Of a stretch of DNA of 64,000 bases, positions 46,092-54,982 are shown piece by piece. The stretch comes from Paracoccus tegillarcae (GTDB taxonomy: Bacteria; Pseudomonadota; Alphaproteobacteria; Rhodobacterales; Rhodobacteraceae). Positions within the stretch are counted from its first letter, which is position 1; every line of letters begins with the position of its first letter. Where the stretch lies: assembly GCF_002847305.1 (NCBI RefSeq), contig NZ_CP025408.1:2191001-2255000 (forward strand), in the 5' to 3' direction. The translations under genes were made by a program, and so were the position numbers. The notes beneath the pieces were generated by a model that saw only the letters and a list, made by a program, of their open reading frames with translations, was not told the origin of the DNA and did not search any database.

Positions 46092-46853
46092 CTAGCGCCA
46101 TTCCTCGCGTCGCGCGACCGCGTTGCGGCGCAGCATGGCGGTGTCCAGATCGACCGCGATAAAGACCGCGCCTGCCTCGGCTGCCTCGCGCAAGAATTCC
46201 TGATCGGCGGACAGGATGCCGGCGGGCATGCCCAGATCAGTCAGCCGACGGATCGCGTCGAGGATCGTGGCCTTGACCTCTGGGTGGCTGGCATTGCCCA
46301 GATGTCCCATCGACGCCGCCATGTCCGCCGGACCGATGAACACGCCATCCAGCCCCTCGATTTTCGCGATCTCGTCCAGATGCTCGGTCGCCTCGACCGT
46401 TTCGACCTGCACCAGCACGCAGATTTCCTCATGCGCGCGGACGGTATAGTCCTTGACCGCACCAAAGCCACTGGCACGCGACAGGCCCGAAACACCCCGA
46501 ATGCCATGCGGCGGATAGCGCGTGGCGGCGACCGCGGCGCGGGCTTCGTCCGCGTTCTGAACAAAGGGGATCAGCAGCGTTTGCGCGCCGCCATCCAGCA
46601 GGCGCTTGATATCGACCACATCATTCCAGCCGGGGCGCACAATGGCCGTGACCGGATAGGGGGCAGCCGCACGCAGCAGCGGAATGACCTCGGTCGAATC
46701 CATCGGGGTGTGTTCCGCATCCAACAAGATCCAGTCATAGCCGCAATTCGACAGCAACTCGACATTGGCCGGATCGGGGATCGAAACCCAGATACCGATC
46801 TGGCGCTGCCGGGCGTTCAGCGCGGCTTTGAAGGCGTTCTTGGGCAGGTCCAT
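46092..46853 (-). CDS. HpcH/HpaI aldolase family protein
   Basis: Class II aldolase (253 residues) that cleaves or forms 2-oxo-4-hydroxy acids with pyruvate. Substrate and metal motifs: GIWVSIPDPANVELLSNCGYDWILLDAEHTPMD, VETVEATEHLDEIAKIEGLDGVFIGPADMAASMG (metal-binding E and D), and VAVDLDTAMLRRN. It is not the paralogous malyl-CoA lyase, which has a different loop. Donor aldehyde unknown (garL- and hpaI-like). The ATG at 46853 follows AAGGAC; the frame extends upstream without conservation. The next gene upstream on the strand encodes an oxidoreductase often found with sugar-acid catabolism. Confidence 0.88.
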   Translation of the reverse strand: MDLPKNAFKAALNARQRQIGIWVSIPDPANVELLSNCGYDWILLDAEHTPMDSTEVIPLLRAAAPYPVTAIVRPGWNDVVDIKRLLDGGAQTLLIPFVQNADEARAAVAATRYPPHGIRGVSGLSRASGFGAVKDYTVRAHEEICVLVQVETVEATEHLDEIAKIEGLDGVFIGPADMAASMGHLGNASHPEVKATILDAIRRLTDLGMPAGILSADQEFLREAAEAGAVFIAVDLDTAMLRRNAVARREEWR

Positions 46854-46953
46854 GATGCTGTCCTTGGCTGAGCGAAAGAATGCAGGCGCATTTGGTATAC
46901 AATATGTGCCCGGATCGTCAGATAGTGCAAGGCGTCTGACGGCGGGCTGCGCG

Positions 46954-47997
46954 TTAAGTCGCGAGGCTGACCCGTTCACCGGTTGCAGCAGCGCGCTTGA
47001 TCGCATCGACCAGTATCATCGCGGCCAGCCCGTCTTCGCCGCTGACCAGAGGGGCCTGTTCGCCTCGGACGACCCGACCAAATTGGGCCAACTGACGCGG
47101 CAGCGGGTCGCCGTGCTCGACGGGCAGGTGGGTGGCGCTGATCGGTTCCCACCAGCCGCGCTGGTCGGGATTGGCCCACAGCGTCAGGCTGGGCAGGGCC
47201 AGCGATGCCTGCGTGCCTGCAATCCAGTAACAATCCTGTCCGGTGACGGGATAGGCCGGGTTTTCGCCGGCGGTCAATTCCCAACTCAAGGGGGCGGTGA
47301 CGGTGTCACTCACCGCCATCGTTCCAAGTGCGCCACAGGCAAATTGCAACAGCACGTTTGCCGTATCCTCGACCTCGTTGCCGCGATTGGCGTTCGATTC
47401 CATCGCTTGGACTTGCGTAACCGGCCCTGCCAGATGCAGCATCAGGTCGATATCGTGGATCAGGTTCAGATAAACCGGACCCGCACCTTTGCGCCGCCGC
47501 CAGTCGACGTCGAAATATGTGTCGGGCTTTGACAGCCAGGCGCTGACATGGACCGAGACGATACGCCCCAGCCTGCCATCCGTGATCAGTTGCTTTGCCT
47601 GTTCGACCAGCGGGTTGTGGCGGCGGTGGTGGCCTGTCGCCAGAGCGACCCCTGCGCGCTGTGCGGCCACGACCATGCGGCGCGCGGCTGCCAGATCGCT
47701 GGCCAGTGGCTTTTCGACCAACACCGGCAGGCCGGCCGCGATCGCGGCCAGTGCGCCCTCTTCGTGCAACTGATTGGGCGTGGCGAGGATGATACCGTCG
47801 ATCCCGCCCGCTGCAATCATGTCGTCGAGGCCCGCATGCCATGGCACATCGAAATCCGCGGCAATCTGGGCGGAATTGGGATCGGGGTCTGCAATGCCGG
47901 CCAGCACGACACCGGGCGCGGACAACATCGCCTGGCCGTGGCGGCGACCGATCAGCCCTGCACCGACCACGGCCAGCCGGCTTGTCTTGCCCGCCAC
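46954..47997 (-). CDS. Gfo/Idh/MocA family oxidoreductase
   Basis: NAD(P)-dependent dehydrogenase of 347 residues. The N-terminal Rossmann signature is VVGAGLIGRRHGQAM, and the Gfo/Idh motif EKPLASDLAAAR contains the catalytic-area lysine. The C-terminal half holds the GAGPVYLNLIHDIDLMLHLAG segment with histidine as in inositol and sugar dehydrogenases. Substrate probably a cyclitol or sugar. It stands between aroQ and the HpaI-type aldolase; the three share a strand, with gaps of 4 bp to aroQ and 100 bp to the aldolase, so an operon for sugar-acid or quinate-type metabolism is possible. Confidence 0.87.
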   Translation of the reverse strand: MAGKTSRLAVVGAGLIGRRHGQAMLSAPGVVLAGIADPDPNSAQIAADFDVPWHAGLDDMIAAGGIDGIILATPNQLHEEGALAAIAAGLPVLVEKPLASDLAAARRMVVAAQRAGVALATGHHRRHNPLVEQAKQLITDGRLGRIVSVHVSAWLSKPDTYFDVDWRRRKGAGPVYLNLIHDIDLMLHLAGPVTQVQAMESNANRGNEVEDTANVLLQFACGALGTMAVSDTVTAPLSWELTAGENPAYPVTGQDCYWIAGTQASLALPSLTLWANPDQRGWWEPISATHLPVEHGDPLPRQLAQFGRVVRGEQAPLVSGEDGLAAMILVDAIKRAAATGERVSLAT

Positions 47998-48001
47998 GGC
48001 C

Positions 48002-48436
48002 CTAGCCTTGGGTCAGTTGAACGATCCGACGGGTGGCGGCGGCATAGCCTTCGATCCCAAGCCCCGCGATCACGCCATCGGCGCGCAGCGAGACATAGGA
48101 GTGGTGGCGAAAGGCCTCGCGTTTGTGAACCTGACTGATATGGACCTCGATCACGGGGCCTTCGAATGTGTTCAGCGCATCAAGCACCGCAACCGAAGTA
48201 TGGGTCAGCGCGGCGGGGTTGATGACGATGCCTGCGGCCTCTTCGCGCGCCTCGTGGATCCAGTCGATGATCTGGCCTTCGTAGTTCGATTGCAGCAGGC
48301 GGATGCCGTGACCCTCGCCTGCCGCATCGCGGCACAGGCGTTCGACATCCTCCAGCGTGTCATGGCCGTAGATTTCGGGCTGGCGCTTGCCCAGCAGATT
48401 CAGGTTCGGCCCGTTGAGCACATAGATTGTTTTCAT
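48002..48436 (-). CDS. aroQ: 3-dehydroquinate dehydratase, type II
   Basis: Dodecameric enzyme (144 residues) of the shikimate pathway. Motifs: [21 protein letters not shown] with the active-loop arginine and catalytic tyrosine, [32 protein letters not shown], and [18 protein letters not shown]. The loop has Q where most family members have E after the arginine. Only 4 bp lie between its stop and the oxidoreductase gene start; quinate catabolism is therefore also conceivable. Confidence 0.94.
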   Translation of the reverse strand: MKTIYVLNGPNLNLLGKRQPEIYGHDTLEDVERLCRDAAGEGHGIRLLQSNYEGQIIDWIHEAREEAAGIVINPAALTHTSVAVLDALNTFEGPVIEVHISQVHKREAFRHHSYVSLRADGVIAGLGIEGYAAATRRIVQLTQG

Positions 48437-48544
48437 GGTCTTTCCTCGGATCGGCCCTTTGCACGTTACTAACGCGGGTTTCGCGGTCAGCGAAAGCGGG
48501 ATTTTCTGTCAGCCGGGCCGCGTCGCCTGTTGCGGGCCGTTGCC

Positions 48545-50056
48545 CTATTTGTCGGTGAACATCCCCGCATGTTCACTGCGCAGGGCGGCTTTCTGCACTT
48601 TGCCCATGGTGTTGCGCGGCAACTCATCCACGACGATCACCCGCTTGGGCTGTTTGAACTTTGCCAGCTTGTCCGACAGCCCCGCGATGATCGCATCTGC
48701 GTCCAGATCGGCCCCTTTTTCACGCGCGATCACTGCGACCACGCCCTCGCCGAAATCAGGATGGGGCAGGCCGATGACGGAGCTTTCCAGCACGCCGGGC
48801 AGATCGTCGATGACCTCTTCGACCTCTTTGGGATAGACGTTGAACCCACCCGTGATGATCAGATCCTTGCCGCGCCCGACGATGGTGACATAGCCGCCCG
48901 CGTCGATCTGGCCCAGATCGCCGGTGATGAACCAGCCATCCGGGCCCAGTTCCTCGGCGGTCTTGTCGGGCATCTGCCAATAGCCCTGAAAGACGTTGCG
49001 TCCGCGCACCTCGATGGTGCCGATCTCGCCCTGAGACACCTCGCTCCCATCGGCCATGATCCGCAATTCGACACCGGGCAGGGCAAAGCCCACCGTGCCT
49101 GCGCGACGTTCGCCGTCATAGGGGTTCGAGGTGTTCATGTTGGTTTCTGTCATCCCATACCGTTCAAGGATGCGCTGGCCTGTGCGGTCCTCAAAGGCGC
49201 GGTGGGTCTCGGCCAGCAGCGGCGCACTGCCAGAGGTGAACAGCCGCATGTGACCGGCAAGTTCGCGGGTAAAGCCGGGCTGATCCAGCAACCGGGTGTA
49301 GAAGGTCGGAACGCCCATCATGCTGGTCGCGCGGGGCAGAAACTCCATCGCCTGCACGGCGTCGAATTTCGGCAACCAGATCATCGCGCCGCCTGCCAGC
49401 AAGATCACATTGCTGGCCACGAACAGCCCGTGTGTGTGAAAGATCGGCAGCGCGTGCAGCAGCACATCATCCTGGTCAAAGCGCCAGTAATCCGCCAGCA
49501 CCTGCGCGTTGCTGAGCAGATTGTCATGGCTCAGCATCGCGCCCTTGGACCGCCCCGTCGTCCCCGAGGTGTAAAGGATCGCCGCCAGATCGTCGGGGCC
49601 GCGGTCTACCGGGGTCTGATCGTCGGGCAGGGCCTTTGCTGCCTCCATCAGGCTGCCATCACCATTGTCCGCCAGCGTCATCAGCGTGGCGAGGCTGTCG
49701 CCCATAAAGGCCTGTCGCTGTCCCTCGCGGCCTGGATCGCAGACGACAAGCGCGGGCTGTGCGTCACCGATGAAGTAGGCGACCTCAGCGGGGGTATAGG
49801 CGGTATTCAGCGGCAGAAAGACAGCACCGGCGCGCGCGCAGGCCAGATACAAGGCCAGCGCCTCGGGCGATTTCTCGACCTGCACTGCCACACGGTCGCC
49901 GGGTTTCACACCCTGCGCTGTCAGCAGGTTCGCCAACTGCGCCGACAGCCTGTCGATCTGATCATAGCTCAGCGTCGCGCCATCGGGCAGGATCAGAAAG
50001 GTCCGGTCCGATCCCTGATGCGGACCCATCAGCGCGTCAAACAGGGGGTTGGTCAT
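48545..50056 (-). CDS. matB: Malonyl-CoA synthetase (MatB-type)
   Basis: Adenylate-forming ligase (503 residues) converting malonate to malonyl-CoA. Motifs: P-loop LYTSGTTGRSKGAMLSH, the MatB-typical SMMGVPTFYTRLL, RLFTSGSAPLLAETH and ERYGMTETNMNTSNPYDGERRAGTVG, WFITGDLGQID, and the catalytic lysine in RNTMGKVQKAAL. The final position in an operon behind a TRAP transporter supports malonate uptake and activation. No malonyl-CoA decarboxylase gene is in the window, so product may go to fatty acids or polyketides. Methylmalonate is an alternative substrate of the family. Confidence 0.88.
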   Translation of the reverse strand: MTNPLFDALMGPHQGSDRTFLILPDGATLSYDQIDRLSAQLANLLTAQGVKPGDRVAVQVEKSPEALALYLACARAGAVFLPLNTAYTPAEVAYFIGDAQPALVVCDPGREGQRQAFMGDSLATLMTLADNGDGSLMEAAKALPDDQTPVDRGPDDLAAILYTSGTTGRSKGAMLSHDNLLSNAQVLADYWRFDQDDVLLHALPIFHTHGLFVASNVILLAGGAMIWLPKFDAVQAMEFLPRATSMMGVPTFYTRLLDQPGFTRELAGHMRLFTSGSAPLLAETHRAFEDRTGQRILERYGMTETNMNTSNPYDGERRAGTVGFALPGVELRIMADGSEVSQGEIGTIEVRGRNVFQGYWQMPDKTAEELGPDGWFITGDLGQIDAGGYVTIVGRGKDLIITGGFNVYPKEVEEVIDDLPGVLESSVIGLPHPDFGEGVVAVIAREKGADLDADAIIAGLSDKLAKFKQPKRVIVVDELPRNTMGKVQKAALRSEHAGMFTDK

Positions 50057-50087
50057 GGCAGGCCCTTTTCACATGCGGTGCGGATAC

Positions 50088-51413
50088 TCACCTGGCAGGC
50101 CCCATCACAAGATCGGGCAGGCCGGTGGCAATCTGCGGAAAGATCGACAGGATCAGAATGCCCAGCACCATCATGCCGACAAAGGGCAGCGACCCCATCA
50201 GGATATCACGCAGGGAAATGCGCGGCGCGATCGAATTGATGACATAAAGATTCAGCCCGACCGGCGGCGTGATCAGCCCGATCTCCATATTGATGGTCAG
50301 GATCACGGCGAACCAATAGGGGTCAAAACCATGCGCATCCAGAATGGGCATCAGGATCGGCGCTGTCATCAGGATGATGGCGACGGGCGGCAGGAAGAAG
50401 CCGGCAAACAGCAGAAAGATGTTGATGATCCCCATCAGCACCCACCGGTTGACCTCCAGCCCGGCGATCCAACCGGCAAGGGTCTGGGTGATGAACAGCG
50501 ATGACAGGGCAAAGGCGAACAGTTCCGCCGCGCCGATGATCAGCATGATCATCACCGCCTCACGAATGGTGTCGCGAAAGATCGTGGCAAGGGGGCGGAC
50601 GCTCCACATCTTGTAGATCACCGCGACCAGCAGGATGCAGATCAGCGCGCCCGCGCCGGCGGCCTCGGAGGGCGTGGCAACGCCGCCATACAGCACGAAC
50701 AGGATTGCCGCGACGATCATCAGAAAGGGCAGAACGCGGGGCAGGTTTTCCAACCTCTCGGCCAGGGAATAGCGGCGCGTCAGATCCGACAGGCCGATGC
50801 CCCGGCGCCAGCAATCGAAGAGCGCCCAGATCATGAACAGCACGGTCAGCAGCAGCCCCGGCAGCAGTCCCGCCAGAAACAGCCGGCCGATGCTGGTCTC
50901 GGTCGAGATGCCATAAACGATCATCGTGACCGAGGGCGGGATCAGGATGCCAAGCGTTCCGCCCGCCGCAATCGAGCCCGCGGCCAGACTGTCGGGATAG
51001 CCGCGCTTGGTCATTTCGGGGATGCCCATCTTGCCGATGGCGGCGCAGGTGGCCGGGCTGCTGCCCGACAGTGCGGCAAACAGCGCGCAGGCCCCGATAT
51101 TGGACATGACCATGCCGCCGGGAACCCGGTAGAGCCAGCGGTCCAGCGCCTCGTACAGATCCTTGCCTGCGGGGCTGGATGCGATGGCCGCGCCCATCAG
51201 GATGAACATGGGGATCGAGACGAGGCCGAAATTGGCAAGCCCGACCCAAAAGGTCTCGGCCACGCCGTCCAATGCGAACCAGCCCTCGGACAGGACCAGC
51301 GCGACGATGGCGACAGTGCCAAGCGAAAATGCGATGGGGGTGCCGACAGCCAGCAGGGCCATCAGCGCGACGAGAACCGTGAAACCGGCCATTGCGGGGG
51401 ACATGTCAGGCAC
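50088..51413 (-). CDS. dctM: TRAP transporter large permease (DctM)
   Basis: Twelve-helix transport subunit of a sodium-driven TRAP importer, 441 residues. It shows the DctM/YiaN layout: GTPIAFSLG, GSSPATCAAIGKMGIPEMTKRGY, GILIPPSVTMIVYG, FFLPPVAIILMTAPILMPI and GLITPPVGLNLYVI, which form the substrate and sodium paths. It overlaps the small permease gene by 8 bp and precedes matB by 31 bp on the same strand. Substrate inferred as malonate or a related dicarboxylate from that neighbour. Confidence 0.92.
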   Translation of the reverse strand: MPDMSPAMAGFTVLVALMALLAVGTPIAFSLGTVAIVALVLSEGWFALDGVAETFWVGLANFGLVSIPMFILMGAAIASSPAGKDLYEALDRWLYRVPGGMVMSNIGACALFAALSGSSPATCAAIGKMGIPEMTKRGYPDSLAAGSIAAGGTLGILIPPSVTMIVYGISTETSIGRLFLAGLLPGLLLTVLFMIWALFDCWRRGIGLSDLTRRYSLAERLENLPRVLPFLMIVAAILFVLYGGVATPSEAAGAGALICILLVAVIYKMWSVRPLATIFRDTIREAVMIMLIIGAAELFAFALSSLFITQTLAGWIAGLEVNRWVLMGIINIFLLFAGFFLPPVAIILMTAPILMPILDAHGFDPYWFAVILTINMEIGLITPPVGLNLYVINSIAPRISLRDILMGSLPFVGMMVLGILILSIFPQIATGLPDLVMGPAR

Positions 51414-51915
51414 CCCCTTGTGTCGTGGGGGTCAGTTCCGGGCGCAGCGCCAGTACGATATCGGCCAACAACTGCGCCAGCATCAGCGCCATGGCAATGG
51501 GCAGTGGCCAGAAGGGTATCCACAAGGGCAGGGCCCAGACCGTATCGGTCGTCCAGCCGCCATGAACGGCCTCGGCCAGAAACCGAAAGCCGGACCACGC
51601 CATTGCGCCCACAAAGATCAGCGAGGCGATGGCGGCGATCAAGTTGAACACCCGCCGCCAGCCATCGCCGACCGCCTGCACCAGCACATCGACGCCCACA
51701 TGCCCGCGCAGCGCCAGCACATAGGGCGAACCCAGCATCATTGCAGCCGTGGTCGAATAGATCACGTATTCCGTCTGCCAGATGGTCGATCCGTTCATCA
51801 CATAGCGGATCATCACCATTTGCGTGACGACGATCACCGCCGATGCCAGCAGCGCCATGGCAAGCCAGCCACAGAGCCGCGCGGCCCAGCCCAGAATGTT
51901 CAGATAGGCCCTCAT
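51406..51915 (-). CDS. dctQ: TRAP transporter small permease (DctQ)
   Basis: Four-helix membrane subunit (169 residues) that links receptor and large permease. Features: MIRYVMNGSTIWQTEYVIYSTTAAMMLGSPYVLALRGHVGVDVLV is the family pattern, followed by two more helices. The start at 51915 has AGGACGAGGG upstream. Overlap with dctM at the other end indicates coupled translation. Confidence 0.9.
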   Translation of the reverse strand: MRAYLNILGWAARLCGWLAMALLASAVIVVTQMVMIRYVMNGSTIWQTEYVIYSTTAAMMLGSPYVLALRGHVGVDVLVQAVGDGWRRVFNLIAAIASLIFVGAMAWSGFRFLAEAVHGGWTTDTVWALPLWIPFWPLPIAMALMLAQLLADIVLALRPELTPTTQGGA

Positions 51916-51979
51916 ATCCCTCGTCCTTTCAGACGATGCCGGCGGGTTCATCCCGCCGGTCGGTTTTGCGTGATGCGCC

Positions 51980-52966
51980 TTATTCGACAGCCAGAGCCTG
52001 GTCGATCAGCTCTTGCCCGCCTTCTACATCCTCGGCGAATTTTTTGTAGGATGTCTCTTGCGCGATCGCCAGCCAGGCATCGTAGTTTTCGGGGGTCATG
52101 CTGACCACCTCGACGCCGGCTTCCTCGAATGCCTCGACCATCTTGCTGTCCAGACCGGCGGCCTGTTCGGCAAACCAGGCCTCGGCCTTTTGACCCGCAT
52201 CCATCAGCGCCTGCTGCTGTTCCGGTTCGAGCCGGTCATAGACAGTTCGGGACATCAGGATCGGTTCATACATGAACCACAGCGCGTTTTCGCCGGGCGC
52301 TGTCAGGCAGGTGGCCTGTTCGAACAGCCGGTAGCTTACCATCGAGCCGGATGACGTATTGGCCGCATCCAGCACGCCGGTCTGCATCCCGGTATAGATC
52401 TCGGATGATGGCATCGACGAGATCGAGGCCCCCGCACCGACCAGCATCTGCTCGAATGCGGGGCCAGCCGCGCGGGTCACCTGACCAGAGATGCTGTCGG
52501 GCGCAGCAATGCAGTTCTCTTTGCTGACAAAGCCACCTGCCAGCCAGGCATCCGACAGAACGATGATGTCGTTCTCCTCGATCAGCGCATGGATCGCCTC
52601 CATGAACGGGCTGTCGTTCAGCCGGGCCGCGCGTTCATGGTTGCGCACCAGCCCCGGCATCAGCGTCGCGCTGAATTGCGGCACCCGACCGGATGCGTAA
52701 TCCAACGGGAACGAGCTGATATCCAACTGACCCCGCGTCAGGGCACTCCATTGATCGCGTGCCTTGTAAAGCGATTCACCGGGATAAACCCGGATTTCCA
52801 GCCCCACATCCGCGGCGCCGACCTCGCTGGCGATCATCTGCACCATCTCGTCGCGCGCATCACCCTTGCCGCCCGGAAACTGGTGACTGGCCTTCAGCGT
52901 CTGCGATTGCGCGGCCATCGGAACAGCCAGCATCAAGGCCGAAGCGGCCCAAATCATTTTCTGCAT
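51980..52966 (-). CDS. dctP: TRAP transporter substrate-binding protein (DctP)
   Basis: Periplasmic receptor (328 residues) of the TRAP system. A signal peptide (about 1-22, AAQSQT) is followed by TLKASHQFPGGKGDARDEM, typical of DctP-family proteins; the arginine that usually contacts the carboxylate is expected in the GQVTRAAGPAFEQML region. The AAGGGAGGGAAG ribosome site is strong. It heads the P-Q-M-matB order, similar to the MatPQM malonate system described in rhizobia. Dicarboxylate or other acids remain possible. Confidence 0.9.
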   Translation of the reverse strand: MQKMIWAASALMLAVPMAAQSQTLKASHQFPGGKGDARDEMVQMIASEVGAADVGLEIRVYPGESLYKARDQWSALTRGQLDISSFPLDYASGRVPQFSATLMPGLVRNHERAARLNDSPFMEAIHALIEENDIIVLSDAWLAGGFVSKENCIAAPDSISGQVTRAAGPAFEQMLVGAGASISSMPSSEIYTGMQTGVLDAANTSSGSMVSYRLFEQATCLTAPGENALWFMYEPILMSRTVYDRLEPEQQQALMDAGQKAEAWFAEQAAGLDSKMVEAFEEAGVEVVSMTPENYDAWLAIAQETSYKKFAEDVEGGQELIDQALAVE

Positions 52967-53114
52967 TCTTCCCTCCCTTTGGCTGAGAGGGGGCTGATCG
53001 CCGTTTGCGCAACGCCGACAATGACCGCCTCCCTGCACGGTCACTGTGACGAAGATACAACTTTCGCGCAAGACTTCGGCGAAGAGGTCGCCCGAGGCCG
53101 GCGGTGCGGGACGA

Positions 53115-54017
53115 TCAGTAGTCGATCTGCCCTGATCCATCCGTTCCGGCGCGCGGATATTCGGTCACGATCTTCCAGACCAGATCCTGCATCCACGCAG
53201 CCTGTTCGGGGTCGGGTCCGCCTTTTGCGGGCACACCTGCGGGCAGGCCATGAGGGTCGCGGTTGAAGATGACAGCGAAATGGGCCAGCGCAATCAGATA
53301 GTTGCCCAGATCGTTGGTGTGAATGTCATCTGCGTAGAGCTGGCTGTATTCCGTCAGACCCGGCGCGGTGCCCGCCTCGATCGCGTCATAGACTGCCGCC
53401 ATGATCAGCGTTCCAGGGATCATCTTCATCACCGGTGATCCGTCGGGGCGGTTTTCGTTCACATGGTCAAGAATCTGTTCCCACATGACCATTTCCCGGT
53501 CCAGCCGCTCACGCACCGGTACCAGTCCGTCGGTGTCTTTATAGGGGTTTTCGTAGTCGGGGCCGCTGTCGATGACGACCCAGCTTGCGTAGAGAATGCT
53601 GGCCGCGCCCTTGCCGTCATTGCCGTATTTCCACGCCTGCTCGAACCATTGCAGCGCGAACTTGGGCGAGTCGTGAGCGGTTAGCGTGCCGGACAGCGCC
53701 ACTCTTTCGGTATTCACCATCAGATCGAACTTGGCCATTTCTTCGGGCTGGCGCAGGTCCGGTTCGGCCGGGTGGTTCCAGCGCCATTCCATCGGGCTGC
53801 CGGGAATGGTCGATTTGACCAAAGTGCCGCCGCGCCCGCCGGCCGCGTTGATCATCGTGCTCAATGGTCCCATGATGCCATCCGTCAGGCTATGCCCGGA
53901 TTCGACGATGCGCAGTTTCGGCAGTGGCTCTTGCGCCAATGCCGTGAACGGCGCTGCAACCTGCATCAGGCCGAACGCCAGCGCCGCGCCCATAACCTGT
54001 CGACGAGAAAAAAGCAT
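53115..54017 (-). CDS. Secreted SGNH-like hydrolase, putative
   Basis: A 300-residue protein with a twin-arginine-like signal (MLFSRRQVMGAALAFG). The mature start reads VESGHSLTDGI, a variant of the SGNH block I (S43), and near the C-terminus ADDIHTNDLGNYL gives D230-x-x-H233, the catalytic pair of the family. Blocks II and III (Gly, Asn) are not clear, so enzymatic activity is uncertain. It sits 148 bp upstream of the TRAP receptor gene on the same strand but separated by its own leader. The GGAG site lies 9 bases before ATG 54017. Confidence 0.55.
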   Translation of the reverse strand: MLFSRRQVMGAALAFGLMQVAAPFTALAQEPLPKLRIVESGHSLTDGIMGPLSTMINAAGGRGGTLVKSTIPGSPMEWRWNHPAEPDLRQPEEMAKFDLMVNTERVALSGTLTAHDSPKFALQWFEQAWKYGNDGKGAASILYASWVVIDSGPDYENPYKDTDGLVPVRERLDREMVMWEQILDHVNENRPDGSPVMKMIPGTLIMAAVYDAIEAGTAPGLTEYSQLYADDIHTNDLGNYLIALAHFAVIFNRDPHGLPAGVPAKGGPDPEQAAWMQDLVWKIVTEYPRAGTDGSGQIDY

Positions 54018-54112
54018 GATGGTCACTCCGGATTAGCAATGAAATTCGACGCAAGTTTAGATGGCCAGGCCTGGTGGGGCAATGACTTGAAACTGAACGA
54101 AAAATTTCAGCT

Positions 54113-54982
54113 TCAGGTTGATCTGGAGCTATTTCCGAGCGTTTTTTCGCGGCGTTTCAGGAAATGGTCCAGGTCCGAAACCTGCGATTTGTCGCTCGCC
54201 TCGTCATCAGCCAGCATCTGGTAAAACCGGGCAAGCCCTTGCCAAATCTGCGATTCCGGGCGCTCCGGTGTCAGGAACGCGGCGATCTGGTCCATCTCAT
54301 CGACCCACCGATAGGCCTTGCCATACATATCGGGCAGCGTCTGTTCGGATCGGGTCAAAAGCTGCGACTGGCTACGGGACAATTCCGCGTGAAGCACCTC
54401 GCCGATCCCGGCGCGCTCGGCGGCAAGCAGCATCGCCGAGGTCAAACCGGTGATGCCTTTGGTCATCGCGCCATAGCACATTTTCACGGCCGATGCCGCG
54501 CCAATGCCGCCGTCGATCACCTTGGTTTTCAAACCGTGCTTGACCATCAGGCTCGCGGCATCTGTCGCGTTGCCCGACAGATAGATCAATGGCCCGCCCG
54601 TGCTGTCGGCCCGTGGTGGCGCGCCGATAATGCCGCCATCGACGAAATCCGCATGCCCCGCCACGATATCCGCGATCTCGCGGCTGCGGTCGGGGCTGAT
54701 GGCGTTCAGATCGGCATAGATCGGGCGATGGCCGCCGGGCAGGGCGGCGATGATCTGCCCGGCGGTTGTGACCGCGATCGCGGGTGGCACCACCGACAGG
54801 ATCAGATCGGCGCGGGCCAGTTCGTTCAGGCTGGCAGGCCGCATTCCCGCCTGTTCCGCGCGGTGCCGCGTCGCCTCGCTGCGGCCTTCGGTCATGGTCA
54901 GCACAGTTGCACCGTGGGCCGCCAGCACACAGCCCAGCCCTGCGCCCATGGCGCCTGCGGCGGGCAGTGCGATCACGGTCAT
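54113..54982 (-). CDS. NAD(P)-dependent oxidoreductase, 6PGDH/3-HIBDH-like
   Basis: A 289-residue protein of the beta-hydroxyacid dehydrogenase group. The Rossmann fold starts MTVIALPAAGAMGAGLGCVLAAHGATVLT; GGIIGAPPRADSTGGPLIYLSG resembles the substrate-phosphate site; the catalytic lysine would be in SAVKMCYGAMTKGITGL, and the C-terminal helical domain is of the DUF1932 kind. Its ATG overlaps the stop of the hydroxylase large subunit by 4 bp (ATGA), placing it in the same operon, perhaps acting on the product of that enzyme. Substrate unknown. Confidence 0.75.
   Translation of the reverse strand: MTVIALPAAGAMGAGLGCVLAAHGATVLTMTEGRSEATRHRAEQAGMRPASLNELARADLILSVVPPAIAVTTAGQIIAALPGGHRPIYADLNAISPDRSREIADIVAGHADFVDGGIIGAPPRADSTGGPLIYLSGNATDAASLMVKHGLKTKVIDGGIGAASAVKMCYGAMTKGITGLTSAMLLAAERAGIGEVLHAELSRSQSQLLTRSEQTLPDMYGKAYRWVDEMDQIAAFLTPERPESQIWQGLARFYQMLADDEASDKSQVSDLDHFLKRREKTLGNSSRST

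Noticed and set aside
48002..52966. Interpretation of the TRAP locus as sialic-acid uptake
   Set aside because: Sialate loci carry nan genes and a fused QM subunit; here Q and M are separate and the following gene has MatB motifs.
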